Shown piece after piece: positions 6,604 to 12,264 of a DNA stretch of 12,264 bases. Within the stretch, counting starts at the first letter, position 1, and each line of letters begins with the position of its first letter. The notes under the pieces were generated by a model. The model made no database searches. It was not told the origin of the DNA and was given only the letters and a program-made list of their open reading frames with translations. The translations under genes were made by a program, and so were the position numbers. This DNA is from Candidatus Elarobacter sp. (GTDB lineage Bacteria > Vulcanimicrobiota > Vulcanimicrobiia > Vulcanimicrobiales > Vulcanimicrobiaceae), in the NCBI GenBank assembly GCA_030150085.1, contig JASLGJ010000254.1:1-12264 (forward strand), given 5' to 3'.

Positions 6604-7335
6604 CTATGCCGGCAGGCGTTCCCGGCGCTCGCGGCGCGCGAGCAGGACGCGGTAGCCGATGAGGATGTTGTCGCAGGTGGTCTGGATGTTGCGCCACTCG
6701 TTCCGGTGGCTCTTGACGTGCTTGCGCACGACCTTCTCGCCGAGCACGTCGACGTACCAGACCTCCGCCACCGCGGGCATCTCCGCGCGCGTGATCTGCC
6801 AGGCGATCTCGCACTCGACCCGCGCGAAGCGCGCGAGTTCGCCGCCGCCGGCGTCCGCGGCGACGTTGAAGATGACCGCGGCGATGCGCCCGTCGGGCAG
6901 CTTGCAGACGAAGTCGATCGAGCCGCGGACCGGCAGTCCGGCGATCCGCATGCTCATCGGGCGGCGGTAGGGCTCGCGCAAGTCGAGCTTCGGCCCCAGC
7001 GCGGTCAGGTGCCTGGCGACGGCGAGCGCCGAGCGCCGCCGGCCGCGCGCGAACGGCTTCTCGCCGGGCGGAACCGCCTCGAGCTCGGCGATCGCTCCGT
7101 CGAGGTACGCCCGCGAGCGTCCGGTGCGGAAGTAGCGCCAGACGATGTCCTTGGCAGGCACCGGCAGGATGATCTTCGCCCGGTCTTCGTCGGGGAAGGC
7201 GTAGCCCTCGATGACGCGCCGCGCGGCGTAGGGCGTCGCGGCCATGAACTTCGCCACGCCGTGCCCGTTCAGCGCGAACGGCCTGGGCCGCGCTCCGCCG
7301 GGGACGGCGGTCAAATGCTCGCCTGACTTGCTCAC
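6604..7335 (-). CDS. Hypothetical protein, possible degenerate PD-(D/E)XK fold
   Basis: This 243-residue soluble, basic protein belongs to no family I can name. The second half has a pattern reminiscent of the PD-(D/E)XK core: GSIDFVCKLPDGRIAAVIFNV (about 132-152) gives Asp on one strand and a following strand, but the expected E-x-K is F-N-V. Then come a helix with CEIAWQITRAEMPAV and a strand pair AEVWYVDVLGEKVV, before a basic C-terminal helix (KHVKSHRNEWRNIQTTC). If the fold is right, the active site looks broken and the protein may bind rather than cut. I prefer the GTG at 7335 because GTGAGG lies 6 bases upstream; an earlier GTG at 7347 would add four residues. Codon third positions are strongly G/C, so the frame is real. 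It is divergent from xthA. Confidence 0.6.
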   Translation of the reverse strand: MSKSGEHLTAVPGGARPRPFALNGHGVAKFMAATPYAARRVIEGYAFPDEDRAKIILPVPAKDIVWRYFRTGRSRAYLDGAIAELEAVPPGEKPFARGRRRSALAVARHLTALGPKLDLREPYRRPMSMRIAGLPVRGSIDFVCKLPDGRIAAVIFNVAADAGGGELARFARVECEIAWQITRAEMPAVAEVWYVDVLGEKVVRKHVKSHRNEWRNIQTTCDNILIGYRVLLARRERRERLPA

Positions 7336-7539
7336 GGCAAACCTCACGGGAAGGGACGGTGCCGCATCGTCTCACGACCGAATGCCACATGCCCGGCACT
7401 GTGCTCGCGCCGGGCCATGGCCAGCCGCTCTCGCTCGAGCGGGTCCCGCGACCGCCGAGACGCCGCCGGTCGCCCGCAGGGCTGATCCGCAGCGAGGCGA
7501 TATGACTTCGCCGACCCGACCGCGCCGGAGGCCATTCCG

Positions 7540-8328
7540 ATGAAGATCGCGACCTACAACGTGAACGGCGTCAACGGGCGGCTGCCGGTCCTGCTCGAGT
7601 GGCTCGCGGAGGCCCGGCCCGACGTCGTCTGCCTGCAGGAGCTCAAGGCCCCGCAAGAGCGGTTTCCGGCGGACGCCATCCGCGCCGCCGGGTACGGCGC
7701 GGTCTGGCTGGGGCAGAAGAGCTGGAACGGGGTCGCGATCCTGGCCCGCGGCGAGCCGCCGGTGGAGACCTGCCGCGGTCTCCCGGGCGAACCCGATTCC
7801 GCGCAGTCGCGCTACATCGAGGCGCAGGTGAACGGCATGCTGGTCGGCTGCCTCTACCTGCCCAACGGCAACCCCGCTCCCGGCCCCAAGTTCGACTACA
7901 AGCTGGCCTGGTTCGAGGCCTTCGCCGCCTACGCCGCGAGCCTGCTGGCGCGCGGCGTGCCGGCCGTCCTGGCGGGCGACTACAACGTGATGCCGACCGA
8001 GCTCGACGTCTACAAGCCCGAGCGCTGGGTCGACGACGCGCTGTTCCGCCCCGAGGTGCGCGCCGCGTTCCACGGGCTCGTCGCGCAGGGCTGGACCGAC
8101 GCGCTGCGGGCGCTGCACCCCGGCGAGCGGATCTACACCTTCTGGGATTACTTCCGCAACGCGTTCGGGCGCGACGCGGGCCTGCGCATCGACCACCTGC
8201 TGCTCAGCCCGGCCCTCGCGCCCCGGCTGGTCGCCGCCGGCGTCGACCGCGCCGTCCGCGCCAAGGAGAAGACCAGCGACCACGCCCCGACCTGGATCGA
8301 GCTGACCGACGGCCCGCCGGAGCGCTGA
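7540..8328 (+). CDS. xthA: Exodeoxyribonuclease III
   Basis: The 262-residue length and all catalytic blocks of the ExoIII/ExoA branch of AP endonucleases are present: ATYNVNG (4-10), CLQELK with metal-binding Glu34, LYLPNGNP with Tyr106, GDYNVMP (146-152) with Asp147 and Asn149, RIDHLL (217-222), and SDHAP with general-base His248. The enzyme cuts the DNA backbone 5' of abasic sites and removes 3' nucleotides and blocking groups during base excision repair, in the cytoplasm with Mg2+. GGAGG at 7527-7531 lies 8 bases before the ATG. It stands alone as a transcription unit, divergent from the hypothetical gene on its left and convergent with the fsr-type gene, whose stop is 56 bases away. No clear terminator is visible in that gap, apart from a pyrimidine run near 8370. 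Confidence 0.93.
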   Translation: MKIATYNVNGVNGRLPVLLEWLAEARPDVVCLQELKAPQERFPADAIRAAGYGAVWLGQKSWNGVAILARGEPPVETCRGLPGEPDSAQSRYIEAQVNGMLVGCLYLPNGNPAPGPKFDYKLAWFEAFAAYAASLLARGVPAVLAGDYNVMPTELDVYKPERWVDDALFRPEVRAAFHGLVAQGWTDALRALHPGERIYTFWDYFRNAFGRDAGLRIDHLLLSPALAPRLVAAGVDRAVRAKEKTSDHAPTWIELTDGPPER

Positions 8329-8383
8329 CCCGGCCGGCGCCGATCGGAGCGCGGCGAACCGGCGCAGCGGCTTCTTTCTCGCG

Positions 8384-9646
8384 TCAAACCGTGCCGCCGC
8401 CGGCGCGCGCCGAGACGGTGGGCAGAAATGCCGCGAGCAGCCCGATCAGCGGCAGGAACGCGCACGCGCGGTAGACCGCGTCGATGCCGATCGTGTCCGC
8501 GAACGCGCCGAGCACCGCCGCGCCCAGGCCGCCGATCCCGAACGCCAAGCCGAAGAACAAGCCCGAGATCATCCCGACCCGCCCGGGCACCAGCTCCTGG
8601 GCGAACACCACGATCGCGGGAAACGCCGACGCCAGGATCGCGCCGGTCGCCATCGTGAGCGGAAGCGTCCAGGCCAGGCTCGCGTACGGCAGCGCGAGCG
8701 TGAACGGCAGGGTCGCCACGATGGAGAACCAGATGACGCGCTTGCGCCCGACCCGGTCGCCGAGCGGCCCGCCGAGGATCGTTCCCAGCGCGACCGCCGC
8801 GAGCAGCGCGAACAGGTGGAACTGCGCGGCCTGGACCGTCACGCCGAAGCGGTGGATCAGGTAGAACGTCAGGAAGTTCGTCAAGCTCGCGAGGTAGACG
8901 TACTTCGAGAAGACCAAGGCGACGAGGATCGCGATGGCGGTCCGGACCTTGCCGCGGGGCACGCTCGCCGCGCGATCGGCCCGCGCGCGCGTGGCGAGCC
9001 GGCTCAGCCCGTGCCGGCGGTACCAGAGCGCGACCCTCCAGAGCAGCCCCGTCGAGAGCAGCGCCAGCAGGCTGAAGAAGGCCAGGCTCACCTGTCCCCA
9101 GCGCACGACCACCAGCGCCGCGGCCAGCGGGCCCAGCGACGACCCGGCGTTGCCGCCGACTTGGAAGATCGACTGCGACAGCCCGCGCCCGCCGCGCGCC
9201 GCCGCCATGCGCGCCACGCGCGAGGCCTCGGGGTGAAACACGGACGAGCCGATCCCGAGCAGACAGGCCCCGCACAGCAGCGCCCCATACCCGCGCGAGA
9301 GCGCGATCGCCAGCAGCCCGGCGAGGGTGAACAGCGTCCCGACCGGCAGCGCGAACGGCTTGGGCCGTTTGTCGGCGTAGACGCCGATCAGGGGCTGGAG
9401 GATCGACGCGGTGACTTGGTAGACGAGCGTCACCACGCCGATCTGCCCGAACGAAAGCTGGAGCGCGGCCTTGAGGTTGGGGTACACGGCCGGCAGCAGC
9501 GACTGCAGCATGTCGTTGACGGCATGGCAGCAGCTCATCGCGGCGATGATGCCGCCGGCCGCGCCCGCCCCCGCGGACGCGATGCCCGCCGGCTCGGACG
9601 CGACGGCGCTCGGCGGCTCGGACGCGACGGCGCTCGGTTGGTTCAC
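8384..9646 (-). CDS. fsr: MFS exporter, fosmidomycin-resistance (Fsr) type
   Basis: The 420 residues show the blocks typical of Fsr-like MFS proteins: HAVNDMLQSLLPAVYP (41-56), QPLIGVYADKRPKPF (84-98), GIGSSVFHPEASRVARMAA (131-149) and SIFQVGGNAGSSLGPL (159-174), with 12 predicted helices. In E. coli, Fsr exports fosmidomycin; the natural substrate here may differ. GTG at 9646 is the likely start: a GGGGGGAG run lies 8 bases upstream, and the next Met (38) would cut into helix 1. The Ala/Ser/Glu-rich tail of about 30 residues holds two copies of SAVASEP encoded by a 24-bp tandem repeat, which is not part of the family core. It is divergent from an AraC regulator, probably its controller. The Arg/Ala-rich central loop (about residues 207-225) is also normal for MFS. 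Confidence 0.88.
   Translation of the reverse strand: MNQPSAVASEPPSAVASEPAGIASAGAGAAGGIIAAMSCCHAVNDMLQSLLPAVYPNLKAALQLSFGQIGVVTLVYQVTASILQPLIGVYADKRPKPFALPVGTLFTLAGLLAIALSRGYGALLCGACLLGIGSSVFHPEASRVARMAAARGGRGLSQSIFQVGGNAGSSLGPLAAALVVVRWGQVSLAFFSLLALLSTGLLWRVALWYRRHGLSRLATRARADRAASVPRGKVRTAIAILVALVFSKYVYLASLTNFLTFYLIHRFGVTVQAAQFHLFALLAAVALGTILGGPLGDRVGRKRVIWFSIVATLPFTLALPYASLAWTLPLTMATGAILASAFPAIVVFAQELVPGRVGMISGLFFGLAFGIGGLGAAVLGAFADTIGIDAVYRACAFLPLIGLLAAFLPTVSARAGGGTV
9591..9638. repeat. Tandem repeat, 2 x 24 bp, in the 5' end of the fsr-type gene
   Basis: Unit one (9591-9614) and unit two (9615-9638) differ only at the last base. The period is eight codons, so copy changes keep the frame. 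It encodes a repeated SAVASEP-type segment in the cytosolic N-terminal tail of the exporter. It looks like a recent slippage duplication. Confidence 0.8.
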
Positions 9647-9664
9647 GAATCAGGCTCCCCCCGT

Positions 9665-9712
9665 GGCTTCGGTCGCGAAGCCGGCTTCAGCTCAAGGTAG
9701 GGCTCGAGAGCC
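9665..9712. promoter_or_regulatory. Dyad elements in the fsr-araC divergent promoter region
   Basis: The 116-base gap between the two divergent genes holds GGCTTCG (9665-9671), its inverted copy CGAAGCC (9676-9682), and a third GGCTTC (9683-9688), so GAAGCCGGCTTC (9677-9688) is a perfect palindrome. A separate dyad, GGCTC-GA-GAGCC, lies at 9701-9712. Such repeated half-sites are plausible binding sites for the adjacent AraC-type regulator. The first pair could also form a stem in the exporter leader RNA. Confidence 0.4.
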
Positions 9713-9762
9713 GTGTCCCGCAATCGCCAGTGGGCCATCATCCATCGCGAACGGGACAGCCG

Positions 9763-10527
9763 ATGCCGAACCTCATCACCGCCGCCCTGGAAGACCTGCC
9801 CCGGCCGGTCATCGGCACGGGCAACGACTACCCGGCCTCGCACGAGCTCGGCCGGCACCAGCACCGCCGCGGGCAGCTCCTCTACGCGGCCAGCGGCGTG
9901 CTCGCGGTCAGGACGCCGTCCGGCGCCTGGGTCGTACCCGCGCGGCACGCGGTGTGGATTCCCGCGGCGGTACCGCACGCGGTGAAGATGGTCGGAGCCG
10001 TGCGCTTGCGCAGCGTCCTGGTCGAGCCCGCGGTCTGGCGCTCGCGCGACGACCGCTGCCAGGTGATCGGAGTCCCCGACTTGCTGGGCAGCCTCTTGGT
10101 CGCAGCCGGCGAGATCGCGGCCGACTACGATCCGGCCGGCCGCGACGGGCTGGTGATGGCGCTCCTGGTCGCCGAGCTCGCCGCGGCGCCGGTGATCCCG
10201 CTCGCCGTGCCGTATGCGGTGAGTCCCGCGCTCGCGGCGAAATGCCATGCCTTCCTCGAGCGGCCGAATGCGCACGAAGCGATCGATACCTGGAGCGCGG
10301 AACTGGGCATGGGACGGCGCGCGTTCACGCGAGCGTTTCGCCGCGAGACGGGAACGAGCTTCACGCGGTGGCGGCAGCAGGCGTGCCTGTTGGCCGCGTT
10401 GCCGCGGCTCGCGGCGGGCGAGCCGGTGACGTCCGTCGCGCTCGACCTCGGCTACGACAGCCCGGCCGCCTTCACCGCGATGTTCAAGCGCGTGCTCGGC
10501 ACCGCACCGAGCCGTTACCCCCGCTGA
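9763..10527 (+). CDS. AraC family transcriptional regulator, NimR type
   Basis: The 254 residues have an N-terminal cupin-like sensor (about 20-90: HELGRHQHRRGQLLYAASG, then WVVPARHAVWIPAAVPHAV) and a C-terminal AraC DNA-binding domain (about 165-252) with two helix-turn-helix units, HEAIDTWSAELGMGRRAFTR and SVALDLGYDSPAAFTAMFKR, ending in the typical GTAPSRY. This cupin-AraC layout is that of E. coli NimR, which controls a divergent MFS exporter gene (nimT). Here the divergent neighbour is the Fsr-type exporter, so it likely senses a toxic small molecule and controls that exporter and itself. I choose the ATG at 9763; a GTG at 9730 is in frame but has no better ribosome site. Downstream is a gene fragment. 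Confidence 0.88.
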   Translation: MPNLITAALEDLPRPVIGTGNDYPASHELGRHQHRRGQLLYAASGVLAVRTPSGAWVVPARHAVWIPAAVPHAVKMVGAVRLRSVLVEPAVWRSRDDRCQVIGVPDLLGSLLVAAGEIAADYDPAGRDGLVMALLVAELAAAPVIPLAVPYAVSPALAAKCHAFLERPNAHEAIDTWSAELGMGRRAFTRAFRRETGTSFTRWRQQACLLAALPRLAAGEPVTSVALDLGYDSPAAFTAMFKRVLGTAPSRYPR

Positions 10528-10546
10528 GCGAAGAGAAGAGCGGCGG

Positions 10547-10669
10547 CCACTGCTGCTCACCGGGCTGGCCGACGACGTCGGGCCCTACACCGAGTCGTTC
10601 GACTGCTACCACGCGCTGCGCGACGACGGCGTTCCGGCGCGGCACCCCCACCGCCCATTTGCGCCCTGA
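10547..10669 (+). pseudogene. 3' fragment of an alpha/beta hydrolase (S9-like) gene
   Basis: Directly after the AraC gene, a frame reading LLLTGLADDVGP, then YTESFDCYHALRDDGVPAR, ends at TGA 10667-10669. It matches the C-terminal block of S9-type hydrolases, where the catalytic Asp sits in 'G-x-x-D-D' and is followed by a 'S-x-x-x-Y-x-A-L-R-x-x-G-V-P' helix. The expected strand and catalytic His after this block are missing; the frame runs instead into Pro/His/Arg residues and stops. No upstream part of the enzyme exists in the window. I read it as a decayed remnant; the family call rests on about 30 residues. Confidence 0.42.
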
Positions 10670-10705
10670 CCGCTCGCGGCGCGACGCCCGCGTTTCCTCA
10701 GAGAA

Positions 10706-11143
10706 TCACGTCCGAACGCCGGAAACCGCTCCCACGGCCACGCGGTCGTCCGCGCGATACGCGCCCCGGACCGTGCGCGCGGGTGGCGGGACCGGGCGCG
10801 GCGGGGCGGCGGCCGCGAGCGCGTGGATCGCCTCGGTCAGCGCGACGAGGCGAACCTCGCTCTCCGCGGACTGCTCGATCTGCCGCACCGCGATGCTGAT
10901 CTGGTTGCGGATGAGCGCCAGCGCCGCGAGCGTCACGATGAACTGCACGAGGGTCACGACCGCGCTCATGAGGCGCTGCTGGTCGTTCGCCGGCTCCGCG
11001 CTCGACACCATCACCGCGCGGACGATCAGGACGACCACGAACGCGACCACGATGCCGATCGAGCAGGTCGCGACGTTCTCGTGCGCTTTCGCGCGCTGCA
11101 GCGGCGAGCGCCGGCCGCCGTCCGACGAGTTTCCGTATTCCAT
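10706..11143 (-). CDS. Small membrane protein with two transmembrane helices
   Basis: The 145-residue protein begins with a polar N-terminus (MEYGNSSDGGRRS), followed by two hydrophobic helices at about 25-47 (SIGIVVAFVVVLIVRAVM) and 58-79 (MSAVVTLVQFIVTLAALALI). Then comes an amphipathic helix at about 80-112 (NQISIAVRQIEQSAESEVRL), likely a short coiled coil, and a Pro/Ala/Arg-rich tail. It should sit in the inner membrane with both ends on the same side. I do not recognise the family, and it lacks enzyme motifs. The ATG at 11143 follows no close ribosome site; a GGAGGAG lies about 19 bases upstream, unusually far. The frame is open further upstream, but that part crosses the terminator at 11193-11213 and reads as Arg/Pro noise. 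It follows an exported-protein gene on the same strand but is separated from it by that terminator, so it likely has its own promoter. Confidence 0.6.
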   Translation of the reverse strand: MEYGNSSDGGRRSPLQRAKAHENVATCSIGIVVAFVVVLIVRAVMVSSAEPANDQQRLMSAVVTLVQFIVTLAALALIRNQISIAVRQIEQSAESEVRLVALTEAIHALAAAAPPRPVPPPARTVRGAYRADDRVAVGAVSGVRT

Positions 11144-11192
11144 GGTGCGAGGGTACGCGCCGCTCCTCCGGCTGCCCGGGGCGCAGGCTCCG

Positions 11193-11213
11193 AAAAAGCC
11201 GCTAGAGAGCGGC
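11193..11213 (-). terminator. Intrinsic terminator of the exported-protein gene
   Basis: On the minus strand the sequence reads GCCGCT-CTCT-AGCGGC-TTTTT: a perfect 6-bp GC-rich stem (11208-11213 with 11198-11203), a four-base loop, and five T (11193-11197). The stop codon of the upstream gene (11202-11204) lies within the hairpin, so translation ends inside the terminator. Confidence 0.78.
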
Positions 11214-11915
11214 GGCCCGAGCGGTCGCGGGCGGCGCGGCGGAGCGAACGCGCGAAACGGCGCACGCCGTGTGGAAGAACGGCGCGCCCGTCGGCGCAAG
11301 GAGGGCGCTCTCGTCGATGCGCGCTGCGAGCAGCGCTCCGTCTTGCGACGTCACGCTGCCGAAAAGGAGAAACGTCATGCGGCCCGCCCACGGTGCGTCC
11401 GCGAACGACGCCTCGGCCGCGCCGCGGGCGGTCACGCTGCTCGTTCCGCCGGAACCGGGTTCGACGGCGAGCAGCACGGGCATCGTCACCGAGTCGCCGT
11501 TGAACCGGACCGCGACCGACGACACGCCGTCGCGGCGCGCCGCGTCGGCGTTCAGCCCGGCCGCGAGGTTGAAGCACGCGAGCGAAGCGCTCGGCGTTTC
11601 CGCGTGCACGAGCCCGTCGGGATCGAGCGTCGCACGAGTCGTCATCGCCTTCCCGGTTCCGTCGTCCGTGCGGACGTACGTCCGGCCGCCGGCCGCGCCG
11701 AAGGTGAGCAGCTGCTCCGAGACGCGCGTGCCCGAGGGGTCCTCCACGGCCGAACGTACGACATAGGCGGCGGAGACCGAGTTCTCCGCCGCGGCCGCGC
11801 CGCTCGCGGTGCAGGCGCCGGCGGCACCGAGCGCCGCCAGCGAGAGCGACAAGCGGACGGAGTCCGACCATCCGGAGCGCCGGGAAACCAGCCTCGCGCT
11901 TGCGATTCGTTGCAT
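11202..11915 (-). CDS. Exported protein of unknown function, possible lipoprotein
   Basis: The 237-residue protein opens with Arg-rich residues (to about 21), then a hydrophobic stretch SLSLAALGAAGA (23-34), Cys35 and small residues to AAAEN (45). This reads as a signal peptide. AGAC could be a weak lipobox, since Ala stands where Leu is usual at -3; otherwise signal peptidase I could cut after ASGAAAA. The mature part has alternating short strands (YVVRSAVE, RTYVRTDDGTG, SSVAVRFNGDSV, MTFLLFGSV), suggesting a beta-rich periplasmic or surface protein. I recognise no family. The ATG at 11915 is chosen because it starts the signal peptide; the longer open frame to 12170 overlaps the methyltransferase and is not coding. 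A strong terminator overlaps its stop. Confidence 0.62.
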   Translation of the reverse strand: MQRIASARLVSRRSGWSDSVRLSLSLAALGAAGACTASGAAAAENSVSAAYVVRSAVEDPSGTRVSEQLLTFGAAGGRTYVRTDDGTGKAMTTRATLDPDGLVHAETPSASLACFNLAAGLNADAARRDGVSSVAVRFNGDSVTMPVLLAVEPGSGGTSSVTARGAAEASFADAPWAGRMTFLLFGSVTSQDGALLAARIDESALLAPTGAPFFHTACAVSRVRSAAPPATARAAAL

Positions 11916-11992
11916 GCGGCCACGGTGGCACGCCCTGCGGGGAGCACGATTGGGCCTGCCTGGGACACCGCTGCGCCCCGCTGCGAGACCAG

Positions 11993-12264
11993 CTAGATCC
12001 GTTCGATCGTCGCGAGCCACGCCGGGGCGCCGTCGGCATGGAAGCGCGTCTGAACCCGCTCCGCCGCGAGCGCGGCGACGTTCCAGCCGCTGCCGGGGGC
12101 GAACGCCGCGCGCAGCGCACCTTCGCTGACGGGGTGCGGGCCGGTATCGGGACCGGCGTCGCTGAAGCACAGCACGTACAGGGTTCCGCCGCGCGCGGTC
12201 ACCGCCGCCAGGCTCGCCACGTAGCCCGGCCGCTCGGCGGCGTCGAAGGTGTGGAACAGCCCGC
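11993..12264 (-). CDS. Class I SAM-dependent methyltransferase, C-terminal part (5' end beyond window)
   Basis: Only the last 89 residues are in view, and the frame is still open at the window edge. They run GLFHTFDAAERPGYVASL, then AVTARGGTLYVLCFSD, VSEGALRAAF and AWLATIERI at the end. This is the second half of a Rossmann-type methyltransferase of the thiopurine-methyltransferase-like group: the helix after motif III ('R-x-x-Y-x-x-x-L'), the strand G-x-L-Y-V-L-C-F-S-D, and the C-terminal strands. The SAM-binding glycine loop would lie off-window. The substrate is unknown. It is on the same strand as the exported-protein gene, 77 bp ahead of it, and may share its transcript. Confidence 0.75.
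   Translation of the reverse strand, partial: GLFHTFDAAERPGYVASLAAVTARGGTLYVLCFSDAGPDTGPHPVSEGALRAAFAPGSGWNVAALAAERVQTRFHADGAPAWLATIERI

Noticed and set aside
6239..7399. Minus-strand open frame of 386 codons covering the gap 6265-6603
   Set aside because: It shadows the 6604-7335 gene in another frame. The part in the gap shows no recognisable protein, and codon bias does not favour it clearly.
8329..8383. Terminator between xthA and the fsr-type gene
   Set aside because: A pyrimidine run is present near 8370, but I could not find a stable stem immediately before it on either strand.
8148..9275. Minus-strand open frame of 375 codons overlapping xthA and the fsr-type gene
   Set aside because: The two overlapped genes have full family motifs in their own frames. 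This frame is Arg/Ala-rich noise.
9471..11996. Plus-strand open frame of 841 codons
   Set aside because: It runs antisense or out of frame across the fsr-type, AraC and exported-protein genes, is Arg/Pro/Ala-rich without domains, and exists because stops are rare in GC-rich DNA.
11026..12120. Minus-strand open frame of 364 codons
   Set aside because: It crosses the terminator at 11193-11213 and overlaps three better supported genes. Its composition is Arg-rich throughout.

Overview
The window is high-GC bacterial DNA, densely coding on both strands, with no rRNA, tRNA, CRISPR array or recognisable transposase. Codon third positions are overwhelmingly G/C in most genes and Shine-Dalgarno sites vary in strength. 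I cannot fix the phylum. The composition and gene types would suit an Eremiobacterota-like, actinobacterial or proteobacterial genome, and none is proven here.

Left part (1-1771): the C-terminal 317 residues of a large protein end in an HNH/ENDO VII nuclease domain of the AHH type. It overlaps by 8 bp a SUKH (SMI1/KNR4) family gene. This is the layout of a polymorphic toxin with its immunity gene. The nuclease tip and the immunity gene have clearly less GC-biased codons than the N-terminal part, as expected for an exchanged toxin cassette. Just after it lies a short high-GC3 reading frame that may be an orphaned tail of the gene present before the exchange.

1777-2898 encodes a PD-(D/E)XK nuclease with an N-terminal winged-helix-like region. 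It converges with a GNAT acetyltransferase gene, with a perfect hairpin between them. From about 2960 to 6270 (GNAT, MFS transporter, C45 acyltransferase-like enzyme) codon use is more relaxed than on either side, so this may be a second acquired block. The MFS and C45 genes are convergent, with only 14 bp between them.

Right part (6604-12264): an unrecognised protein with a possible degenerate nuclease fold, exonuclease III (xthA), and a fosmidomycin-resistance-type exporter (fsr) divergent from an AraC regulator of the NimR type, with dyads in the shared promoter region. Beyond these lie a decayed hydrolase fragment, a two-helix membrane protein, an exported protein ending in a clear intrinsic terminator, and the C-terminal end of a SAM-dependent methyltransferase cut by the window edge.

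The two themes are competition and defence (toxin-immunity pair, restriction-like nuclease) and drug or metabolite handling (two MFS exporters, C45 enzyme, AraC regulator). The toxin cassette with its possible orphan tail and adjacent nuclease is the best candidate for something undescribed.
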